Shown piece by piece: positions 1 to 5,380 of a DNA stretch of 10,296 nucleotides (its first letter is position 1; every line of letters begins with the position of its first letter). Origin of the DNA: an uncultured Marmoricola sp. (GTDB lineage Bacteria > Actinomycetota > Actinomycetes > Propionibacteriales > Nocardioidaceae). Under the pieces are notes generated by a model. The model worked only from the letters and a program-made list of their open reading frames with translations, had not been told where the DNA came from and did not search any database. Both the position numbers and the translations under genes were made by a program. The stretch spans positions 1 through 10,296 of the forward strand of contig NZ_CALTZE010000128.1 in the NCBI RefSeq assembly GCF_943913695.1, in the 5' to 3' direction.

Positions 1-15
1 GCCCCCGACTGGGGC
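1..15. other. Short perfect hairpin at the window edge
   Basis: A five-base arm of GCCCC, a five-base loop and a matching GGGGC arm form a perfect small hairpin 28 bases before the chosen ATG of the metallopeptidase. It could be the end of a terminator for a gene lying to the left, or simply GC-rich coincidence. No T run follows, and the sequence before it is not available. Confidence 0.2.
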
Positions 16-43
16 TTCGGTGCCGCGTGGAAGAGTGGTCGTC

Positions 44-1045
44 ATGCAGTCCTTCGCCTGTCGCACCTGCGGCCAGACCTTGCACTTCGAGAACTCCCGC
101 TGCGTCAGCTGCGACTCCCGGCTGGGGTTCTCGCGCGCCGAGCGGGCCATCGTGGTGGTCGACGACGGGGGGCACTACACCGACCTGGAGGGCCGGGACT
201 GGTGGGTCTGCCGCAACCTCGCCCTCTCGGGGTGCACCTGGCTGACCGCGACCGAGGGCGGGCAGTGCGCCAGCTGCGACCTGACCCGCACCCGTCCTCA
301 CGACTCCGACGCGGTCGGCCTCACGCAGTTCGTCGCTGCCGAGCGTGCCAAGCGCCACCTCGTCTACGAGCTCGACACCCTCGGCTTCCCGGTGGTCAGC
401 AAGCACGAGGACCCCGTCGACGGGCTGGCCTTCGACCTGCTCTCCAGCGTGGCCGAGCAGGTGACGATCGGCCACGCCGACGGGGTGATCACCATCGACC
501 TGGCCGAGTCGCAGGGCTCCCACCGCGAGCGGCTCCGCGAGCAGCTCGACGAGCCCTACCGCACGATGCTCGGCCACTTCCGGCACGAGTCCGGCCATTA
601 CTACCAGTGGCAGCTGGTGCGCGGTGAGGAGCTGACGGCACGCTCCCGCGAGCTCTTCGGCGACGAGCGGGCCGACTACGGCGAGGCGCTGAAGCGCCAC
701 TACGACCAGGGCGCGCCGGAGGGATGGGAGTCGTCGTACATCTCGGCGTACGCCACGATGCACCCCTTCGAGGACTTCGCCGAGACCTGGGCGCACTACC
801 TGCACATCTGCGACACGATCGAGACCGCATCGGCGTACGGGCTCACCACGGTCGGCACGATCTCGGCGTTCGGCCGCTTCAGCGACGTGGTCGGCGGGAT
901 CTGGGTGCCGCTCTCGATCGCGCTCAACATGATCAACCGCAGTATGGGTCACGACGACCTCTACCCCTTCGTGATCCCGCGGGGGGTGCGCGACAAGCTC
1001 GACTTCGTCGCCTCGCTCAGCGGAGCCGTCGAGCGCGTCGGGTGA
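44..1045 (+). CDS. Putative zinc-ribbon zinc-binding metallopeptidase
   Basis: Predicted 333-residue cytosolic protein of the putative zinc-binding metallopeptidase family (Peptidase_Mx type). The N-terminus carries four CxxC-type cysteine clusters: C6/C9 with C20/C23, then C56, C64 and C75/C78, consistent with one or two zinc ribbons. The catalytic region holds HESGH (H181, E182, H185), an HExxH zinc site, followed about 60 residues later by HPFEDFAETWAHYLH, where E243 or E247 is the likely third metal ligand (gluzincin-like). There is no signal peptide or membrane segment. ATG at 44 is preferred because GGAAGAG lies at 29-35, eight bases upstream; in-frame GTGs at 20 and 35 are alternatives. 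Substrate is unknown for the family. Family membership is fairly secure from the motifs; peptidase activity is inferred. Confidence 0.85.
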   Translation: MQSFACRTCGQTLHFENSRCVSCDSRLGFSRAERAIVVVDDGGHYTDLEGRDWWVCRNLALSGCTWLTATEGGQCASCDLTRTRPHDSDAVGLTQFVAAERAKRHLVYELDTLGFPVVSKHEDPVDGLAFDLLSSVAEQVTIGHADGVITIDLAESQGSHRERLREQLDEPYRTMLGHFRHESGHYYQWQLVRGEELTARSRELFGDERADYGEALKRHYDQGAPEGWESSYISAYATMHPFEDFAETWAHYLHICDTIETASAYGLTTVGTISAFGRFSDVVGGIWVPLSIALNMINRSMGHDDLYPFVIPRGVRDKLDFVASLSGAVERVG

Positions 1046-1061
1046 GCCGCTCCGGCGTACG

Positions 1062-1140
1062 GGAAGTGACTGGTGGGCCCTCGGGAGTGACTGGTCGGGC
1101 CTCGGGAGTGACTGGTGGGCCCTCGGGAGTGACTGGTGGG
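1062..1140. repeat. 21-bp direct tandem repeat, 3.8 copies
   Basis: Four in-register copies with an exact 21-base period start at 1062, 1083, 1104 and 1125; the last is cut short at 16 bases. The invariant core AGTGACTGGT sits at 1065-1074, 1086-1095, 1107-1116 and 1128-1137, and is followed by a GGGCCC-like segment (GGGCCC in copies 1 and 3, CGGGCC in copy 2). The array starts 17 bases after the metallopeptidase stop and ends 55 bases before the next start. A 21-bp spacing is two helical turns, so all cores face the same side of DNA, as in operator or iteron arrays. Function is unknown; recent slippage of noncoding DNA is the alternative. Confidence 0.9.
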
Positions 1141-1195
1141 TGGGGGCTGTGGATGAGCGTTCGCGCGCGGGGGCGGATCGGCGCAGGCTTGGGTC

Positions 1196-2071
1196 GTGAC
1201 CGAACCCGCCCTGGAGCTCGCCGGCCTGGATCCGCGGCTGCCGCTGGACACGCCGTTCACGCGGCCGCAGGCCGCGGCGGCCGGGCTGACGCGCTCCCGC
1301 TTCGAGCGGGTGGTGCGGTCGGGTCACGCGCAGCGTGTGCTCACGGGGGTCTACGCCGCCCCTGACGCGCCGCACGACGAGGCCTTCCGGGCCGCCGCGG
1401 TCGGTCTTGTGCTGCGCCCCGGCGTCGTCGCGGTGGGCCGCACCGCGGCGTGGCTGCACGGCGCGAGCGTGGCGCTCTTCTCGCCCCTCGGGGCGCCGCC
1501 GGTGCCGACCGAGCGCCGCCCGCGAGCGGCCCTCTCGGAGCGCGACGTGGTGCAGGTGCGCGGTGTGCTCGCCACCTCGCCGCTGCGCACCTGTCTCGAC
1601 CTCGCGCGCGACGACCCCCGCGTCGCCCTCGCGGCCATGGACCGCTTCCTCGCCGTGGGGCTGCTGGGCCAGGTGGAGCTGCTCGCCGGTCTGGCCCTGG
1701 GGCCCCACGACGGGCGCGTGCGCGAGCTCGCCGCCCAGGCCGACGGACGGGCGCGCTGTGCCGCCGAGTCGGTGCTGCGGCTGCACTGGATGCGCTCGCG
1801 GCTGCCCACCCCGACACCGTCACTGGTGCTGCCCGGTCGCAGCGCCGCCGTGCGCCTCGCGCTCGGGGTGGGGCCGCACCGGTTCGGCGTGCTGTTGCGC
1901 TCAGGACTCGACGGCCCCGACGCGACCCATGACGACGTGGAACGGCTGCGGGCGGCCGGATGGTGGCTCGCGGTGATGGACGACGCCCAGGTGCTGCGCG
2001 CGAGCGCCGGCGTCGTACGCCGGCACCTGGAGCGCGAGTACCACCAGTCGCTGCTGCGCGAGGTCGGGTGA
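1196..2071 (+). CDS. AbiEi-type winged-helix protein with degenerate nuclease-like C-terminus
   Basis: 291-residue protein resembling the many actinobacterial proteins annotated as AbiEi family antitoxin domain proteins. Residues about 20-55 (FTRPQAAAAGLTRSRFERVV, then GVYA) match the winged-helix AbiEi N-terminal domain, followed by the family segments TAAWLHG (83-89) and TSPLRTCLDLARD (127-139). The C-terminal part (about 185-285) has the outline of the DUF559/Vsr-like nuclease fold seen in relatives, including the AAGWWLAVMDDAQVL strand (253-267). The expected acidic catalytic strands (a D-hydrophobic pattern followed by EYDG) are absent; the region around 215-240 reads as an unrelated RLALGVGPHRFGVLLRSG. 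No AbiEii nucleotidyltransferase toxin lies beside it. The GTG start has only a weak SD (AGG at 1185-1187). A DNA-binding regulator is the likeliest role; real antitoxin function is doubtful. Confidence 0.75.
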   Translation: MTEPALELAGLDPRLPLDTPFTRPQAAAAGLTRSRFERVVRSGHAQRVLTGVYAAPDAPHDEAFRAAAVGLVLRPGVVAVGRTAAWLHGASVALFSPLGAPPVPTERRPRAALSERDVVQVRGVLATSPLRTCLDLARDDPRVALAAMDRFLAVGLLGQVELLAGLALGPHDGRVRELAAQADGRARCAAESVLRLHWMRSRLPTPTPSLVLPGRSAAVRLALGVGPHRFGVLLRSGLDGPDATHDDVERLRAAGWWLAVMDDAQVLRASAGVVRRHLEREYHQSLLREVG

Positions 2072-2085
2072 GCCGCGCGGGCAGC

Positions 2086-2114
2086 GACGCCTGCGCGCCG
2101 CAGCCTCAGGCGTC
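2086..2114. terminator. Inverted repeat between convergent genes, possible bidirectional terminator
   Basis: Perfect eight-base arms GACGCCTG (2086-2093) and CAGGCGTC (2107-2114) enclose a 13-base loop. The hairpin lies in the 34-base gap between two convergent genes and includes the stop codon of the lyase on the minus strand. Position and symmetry suit a shared terminator. There is no T run, which is common for actinobacterial terminators but lowers certainty. Confidence 0.45.
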
Positions 2115-2990
2115 CTCGGAGAGCGCCCGCACGGCCTCGTCGATGCTCAGCACGCGGCGGGCCGACTCGACGTGGAGCGCCTCGACCATGCGTCCCTGGT
2201 AGGTCACCACGCCGGACCCCTGGCCCTCCTCGAAGGCCTGGATCAGTCCGCGGGCCTCCTCGACGGCCTCCGCGCTGGGTGCGAAGACCTCGTTGGCGCC
2301 TTCGACCTGGCCGGGGTGGATCAGCGTCTTGCCGTCGAAGCCCAGGTCGCGGCCCTGGCGGCACTCCTCGAGGAAGCCCTCGGTGTCCCTGACGTCGTTG
2401 TAGACACCGTCGAGGATCGCGGAGCCGGTCGAGCGGGCGGCGAGCAGCGCCAGCGAGAGCCCGGTCAGCAACGGGGCCCGCCCCGGCACGTGGGCGGCGT
2501 AGAGCTCCTTGACCAGGTCGTTGGTGCCCATCACCAGCACGGTGAGGCGCTCGGAGGCGCTGGCGATCTCCTCGGCGTGGAGCATCGCCCGCGGCGTCTC
2601 GAGCATCGCCCACAGCGTGGTGTGGTCGGGGGCGGCGTACTTCTCCAGCGACTGCTCCAGCGCGTGCACCGCCTCGCTGGAGCTGACCTTGGGCACGACG
2701 ATGCCGGCCGGCCCGGCCTGGCAGGCGGCCTCGAGGTCGGCCTCGTGCCACTCGGTGCCGGCGGCGTTGACGCGGATCGTGACCTCGCGCCGGCCGTAGC
2801 CGCCGGAGGCCGCGGCCTCGCAGGCGGCCTCGCGGGCGTCGGGCTTGGCGTCGGGGGCGACGGCGTCCTCGAGGTCGAGGATCAGGGCGTCGCACGGGAT
2901 CGACTTCGCCTTCTCCAGCGCGCGGGCGTTGGAGCTCGGCATGTAGAGCACCGAGCGTCGCGGGCGGAAGGGCTCCTGCTGCTCGCTCAT
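2106..2990 (-). CDS. CitE/HpcH-family CoA-ester lyase, (3S)-malyl-CoA thioesterase-like (Mcl2-like)
   Basis: 294-residue TIM-barrel protein of the HpcH/HpaI aldolase and citrate lyase beta family. Visible family motifs are RSVLYMPSSNARALEKA (12-28), LDLEDAVAPDAK (38-49), substrate-binding R73 in RVNAAGTEW, LETPRAM with metal ligand E131, MGTNDLVKEL with metal ligand D158, and FDGKTLIHPGQ (218-228). The run from VMGTNDL through LLAARSTG, DGVYND and GFDGKTLIHP is closest, from memory, to the (3S)-malyl-CoA thioesterase (Mcl2) of Rhodobacter, which hydrolyses (3S)-malyl-CoA to malate. Citramalyl-CoA lyase (CLYBL-like) is the main alternative. The ATG overlaps the upstream stop as ATGA, and GAGGAGG at 2998-3004 lies seven bases before it, so translation is probably coupled to the preceding lyase. 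The family call is secure; the exact substrate is not. Confidence 0.85.
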   Translation of the reverse strand: MSEQQEPFRPRRSVLYMPSSNARALEKAKSIPCDALILDLEDAVAPDAKPDAREAACEAAASGGYGRREVTIRVNAAGTEWHEADLEAACQAGPAGIVVPKVSSSEAVHALEQSLEKYAAPDHTTLWAMLETPRAMLHAEEIASASERLTVLVMGTNDLVKELYAAHVPGRAPLLTGLSLALLAARSTGSAILDGVYNDVRDTEGFLEECRQGRDLGFDGKTLIHPGQVEGANEVFAPSAEAVEEARGLIQAFEEGQGSGVVTYQGRMVEALHVESARRVLSIDEAVRALSEDA

Positions 2991-4054
2991 CGGGCCGCCT
3001 CCTCGATCGCGTCGTACTCCGCCTTGAGGTCGGGATCGATCTCGGCCAGCTGCTGCGCGAGCTCCACCATGACCAGGCACTGCTTGAGGGAGGCGTCGTC
3101 CTCCATCTTGCCGTCGAGCATGACCGCGCCGGTGCCGTCGCCCATGGCGGCGACGACCCGCCGCGCGTGGGCGACGTCGGCGGCGCTGGGCGAGAAGACC
3201 CGCTTGGCGATCGCGACCTGCTTGGGGTGCAGCGTCCAGGTGCCGACACAGCCGAGCAGGAAGGCGTTGCGGAACTGGTCCTCGCAGGCCACCACGTCGG
3301 CGATGTCGCCGAAGGGGCCGTAGTAGGGGTAGATGCCGTGCATCGCGCACGCGTCGACCATGCGCGCGATCGTGTAGTGCCACAGGTCCTGCTGGTAGGT
3401 CGTCCGCTCGCCCTCGACCCCGTCGTCGGAGGGGTCCTCGCGCACGAGGTAGCCGGGGTGGCCGCCGCCGACCCGGGTGGTCTTCATCCGGCGGTCGGCG
3501 GCGAGGTCGGCGGGTCCGAGGGAGAGTCCCTGCATCCGCGGACTGGCGCCGCAGATCTCCTCGACGTTGGCCACGCCGCGCGCGGTCTCGAGGATCGCGT
3601 GCACCAGCACGGGACGCTCCAGCCCCGCCTTGGCCTCGAGCTGGGCGAGCAGGCGGTCGACGTAGTGGATGTCCTCGGCGCCCTGCACCTTCGGCACCAT
3701 CACGACGTCGAGCTTGTCGCCGACCTCGGTCACCAGCGTGGTCAGGTCATCGAGCCCCCACGGCGAGTCGAGGGCGTTGACGCGGGTCCAGAGCTGGGTG
3801 CGGCCGAAGTCGTGGGCCCGGGCGATGTCGACGAGTCCCTGGCGCGCGGCCTGCTTGTTCTCCGACTTCACGGCGTCCTCGAGGTTGCCGAGGAGCACGT
3901 CGACGGTCCCGATCATGTCGGGCACCTTCGCGGCCATCTTGGCGTTGCTCGGGTCGAAGAAGTGGATGGCCCGGCTGGGGCGGGCGGGGATCTCGCGCAG
4001 GGGCTCGGGCGCCCCCACGGCGAGCGGGCGGAAGAAGTCCTTGGCGCTGCGCAT
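2987..4054 (-). CDS. mcl: HpcH/HpaI-family lyase, probable L-malyl-CoA/beta-methylmalyl-CoA lyase
   Basis: 355-residue member of the citrate lyase beta family, longer than the downstream paralogue and of the Mcl1 type. Motifs: LLGNLEDAVKSENKQAAR (54-71), R91 in RVNALDSPWG, DKLDVVMVPKVQGAEDIHYV (113-132), ILETARGVANVEEI with metal ligand E156, LSLGPADLAA with metal ligand D183, HGIYPYYGPFGD (239-250), LHPKQVAIAKRVFSPS (275-290) and LDGKMEDDASLKQ (313-325). The same order is known from Rhodobacter Mcl1, which cleaves (2R,3S)-beta-methylmalyl-CoA to glyoxylate plus propionyl-CoA and interconverts L-malyl-CoA with glyoxylate plus acetyl-CoA in the ethylmalonyl-CoA pathway. It is the first gene of a two-gene unit. 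No other ethylmalonyl-CoA gene (ccr, ecm, mch) is in the window. Citramalyl-CoA lyase is possible. The ATG may be leaderless (see the promoter entry). Confidence 0.85.
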   Translation of the reverse strand: MRSAKDFFRPLAVGAPEPLREIPARPSRAIHFFDPSNAKMAAKVPDMIGTVDVLLGNLEDAVKSENKQAARQGLVDIARAHDFGRTQLWTRVNALDSPWGLDDLTTLVTEVGDKLDVVMVPKVQGAEDIHYVDRLLAQLEAKAGLERPVLVHAILETARGVANVEEICGASPRMQGLSLGPADLAADRRMKTTRVGGGHPGYLVREDPSDDGVEGERTTYQQDLWHYTIARMVDACAMHGIYPYYGPFGDIADVVACEDQFRNAFLLGCVGTWTLHPKQVAIAKRVFSPSAADVAHARRVVAAMGDGTGAVMLDGKMEDDASLKQCLVMVELAQQLAEIDPDLKAEYDAIEEAAR

Positions 4055-4060
4055 GCGCGG

Positions 4061-4066
4061 AACCTA
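4061..4066 (-). promoter_or_regulatory. Candidate -10 element for a leaderless mcl transcript
   Basis: On the minus strand TAGGTT (TANNNT type) lies exactly six bases before the ATG at 4054, so a transcript would start at or next to the start codon. This is the usual geometry of leaderless actinobacterial mRNAs. I see no clear -35. The overlapping GGTAGG could instead serve as a weak ribosome binding site. Confidence 0.35.
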
Positions 4067-4119
4067 CCAACGCCCCGCCCGGTCGCGATGTGACCGAAGC
4101 CACGCGCCCGGCCGGGGCT

Positions 4120-4145
4120 GGTGTGGACGACCGGAGCGGGGGTAC
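4120..4145 (+). promoter_or_regulatory. Candidate SigB/SigF-type stress promoter for dps
   Basis: GGTGT at 4120-4124 and GGGTAC at 4140-4145 are separated by 15 bases. The known actinobacterial general-stress sigma consensus is about GGTTT, 15-17 bases, GGGTA, so the match has one mismatch in the -35 box. It lies 47 bases before the dps ATG, giving a leader of roughly 40 bases. Dps genes are often under such sigma factors. GC-rich DNA makes chance matches to GGGTAC fairly likely. Confidence 0.35.
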
Positions 4146-4177
4146 GCGTTGACCAGGACGAGACGCAGACGAAGAGC

Positions 4178-4184
4178 GAAGGAG
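4178..4184 (+). promoter_or_regulatory. Ribosome binding site of dps
   Basis: GAAGGAG, eight bases before the ATG at 4193. It fixes the start there rather than at the in-frame codons up to 24 positions earlier. Confidence 0.8.
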
Positions 4185-4192
4185 CGATCGTC

Positions 4193-4738
4193 ATGACCGA
4201 CATCGGCTACACCCTGCCCGGCTTGAGCAACGAGGCCAGCACCCGCACCATCGACCTGCTGCAGCACCGGTTGGCGGCCTACAACGACCTCCACCTGACG
4301 CTGAAGCACGTCCACTGGAACGTGGTCGGGCCCAACTTCATCGCGGTGCACGAGATGATCGACCCGCAGGTCGAGCTCGTCCGCGGCTACGCCGACCAGG
4401 TCGCCGAGCGCATCGCCACCATGGGCGGCTCGCCCGGTGGCACCACCGGTGACATCGCGGCCGTGCGCGACTGGGACGACTACTCCCTGCGGCGCGACAC
4501 CGTGCAGGCCCACCTGGCCGCGCTCGACAAGGTCTACGACGGCGTCGTGTCCTCCAACCGCGAGGCCATCGACGAGACCGAGAAGCTCGACCCGGTCACC
4601 CAGGACATGATCATCGGGCAGACCGCGGAGCTGGAGAAGTTCCAGTGGTTCGTGCGCGCCCACCTCGAGAACGCCGCCGGTCAGCTGACCAGCAGCGGCG
4701 CGAGCTCGGAGCAGGGCGCGGCCGACGCCGCACGCTGA
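4193..4738 (+). CDS. dps: Dps-family ferritin-like DNA-protection protein
   Basis: 181-residue four-helix Dps protein. It assembles in the family as a 12-mer that oxidises Fe(II) with hydrogen peroxide and stores iron, limiting Fenton damage. All ferroxidase ligands known from E. coli Dps are in register: H41 (in HVHWN), H53 and D57 (in AVHEMID), D68 and E72 (in YADQVAERI), with the same spacings of 12, 4, 11 and 4. W42 and the GPNFIAVHE stretch are also typical. Both tails are poor in lysine: the N-tail is MTDIGYTLPG and the C-tail (about 166-181) is rich in Ser, Ala and Glu, so tail-based DNA binding as in E. coli or mycobacterial Dps is not expected. It is divergent from the malyl-CoA lyase pair with a 138-base gap, and convergent with osmC. 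Confidence 0.97.
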   Translation: MTDIGYTLPGLSNEASTRTIDLLQHRLAAYNDLHLTLKHVHWNVVGPNFIAVHEMIDPQVELVRGYADQVAERIATMGGSPGGTTGDIAAVRDWDDYSLRRDTVQAHLAALDKVYDGVVSSNREAIDETEKLDPVTQDMIIGQTAELEKFQWFVRAHLENAAGQLTSSGASSEQGAADAAR

Positions 4739-4790
4739 CCGCCTGACCCACCTCAGCGCCTGACGACCCGAGCGCTAACGACCGGGACGC
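4739..4790. other. Gap between convergent dps and osmC with degenerate ~16-base repeats
   Basis: No gene. The gap holds about three and a half imperfect copies of a 16-17 base unit of the form GCGCcTgACGACCcGA, starting near 4739, 4756, 4772 and 4788; the last runs into the osmC stop. Short complementary arms exist, for example AGCGC 4755-4759 with GCGCT 4772-4776, and GAGCG 4770-4774 with CGCTC 4788-4792. Either could form a weak terminator for the two converging genes, but the two stems overlap and exclude each other. Confidence 0.3.
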
Positions 4791-5303
4791 TCAACGGCGT
4801 ACGTCGGAGGTCACCGTGACCTCCGGCGGCGCCGCGAGCGTCTGCGCGACCACGCAGTACCGCTCGGCCAGCTCCACGAGACGGGCCGTCGTCTGCTCGT
4901 CGGCATCGGTGACGAAGCGGAACTCCACCGCCACGTCGGTGAGACCCACCGGCGCCTCGCGGTCGACCCCGAGGGTGCCGCGCGCGTCGAAGTGGCCTGT
5001 GACCACGACCTCCGCGTCGCGCAGCTCCACGCCCATGGCGGTGGCGACGCTGCGCAGGGTGACCCCCGCGCACGCGGCGACGGCCTCCAGCAGCATGTCG
5101 CCGGAGCAGGCGTCGCTGCCGTCGCCGCCGGTGGCGGCGTGCAGGCCTGCGCGCGCCGGACCGGCCCAGCCGTCGACCGTGCAGGTGATGCCGTCGTCGA
5201 CCAGCCGGCCGACGGCGCGCAGCGGCGTGCGCGCCGCGTCGGGGTCGTCGCGGTAGCGCTGCTTGAGGGGTCGCTGCAGGTCCTTGAGGGTGGCGGCGTC
5301 CAT
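4791..5303 (-). CDS. OsmC/Ohr-family protein, putative thiol peroxidase
   Basis: 170-residue protein of the OsmC family, which reduces organic hydroperoxides through two cysteines, usually with lipoylated protein or another thiol donor. C78 in LLEAVAACAGVTL corresponds to the peroxidatic cysteine of the central helix, and C150 in AERYCVVAQTL to the resolving cysteine. The beta-rich half (about 94-130, VVVTGHFDARGTLGV then VAVEFRF) fits the fold. Extra cysteines C41 and C66 (in SDACSGDMLL) are not part of the known pair. Length is a little above E. coli OsmC (about 143). The ATG at 5303 has no strong SD. It lies 77 bases downstream of the RIO-like kinase on the same strand and may be transcribed with it or from its own promoter. 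Peroxide role is inferred; some OsmC-like proteins have other substrates. Confidence 0.85.
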   Translation of the reverse strand: MDAATLKDLQRPLKQRYRDDPDAARTPLRAVGRLVDDGITCTVDGWAGPARAGLHAATGGDGSDACSGDMLLEAVAACAGVTLRSVATAMGVELRDAEVVVTGHFDARGTLGVDREAPVGLTDVAVEFRFVTDADEQTTARLVELAERYCVVAQTLAAPPEVTVTSDVRR

Positions 5304-5346
5304 CGGCCCACACCATCACGACCTGCCGCCGCTCGCACCCTCCGGT

Positions 5347-5362
5347 CGGACGGGTCGGTCCG
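5347..5362 (-). terminator. Small hairpin between the RIO-like gene and osmC
   Basis: CGGAC (5347-5351) pairs with GTCCG (5358-5362) around a six-base loop, 19 bases after the RIO-like stop on the minus strand. There is no U tract. It could be a partial terminator, but five base pairs in sequence this GC-rich is weak evidence. Confidence 0.2.
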
Positions 5363-5380
5363 GCCCCGACGGCGCCGGCC

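Noticed and set aside
961..1260. Minus-strand frame containing the heptapeptide repeat PTSHSRG
   Set aside because: The repeat is just the translation of the 21-bp DNA array; flanking residues have no coding signature and there is no ribosome site.
1351..3249. Minus-strand open frame of 632 codons
   Set aside because: It crosses the antisense of the AbiEi-like gene and an alternative frame of the lyases; Arg/Pro-rich and incompatible with the real genes.
2172..4093. Plus-strand open frames opposite the two lyase genes
   Set aside because: Composition typical of antisense shadows (Gly/Val/His/Leu-rich), no ribosome site, and complete overlap with the conserved lyase motifs.
4081..4095. GGTCGC-GAT-GTGACC near-palindrome, looking like a CRP half-site
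   Set aside because: One mismatch in six-base arms and wrong spacing for the known TGTGA-N6-TCACA site; too weak to call.
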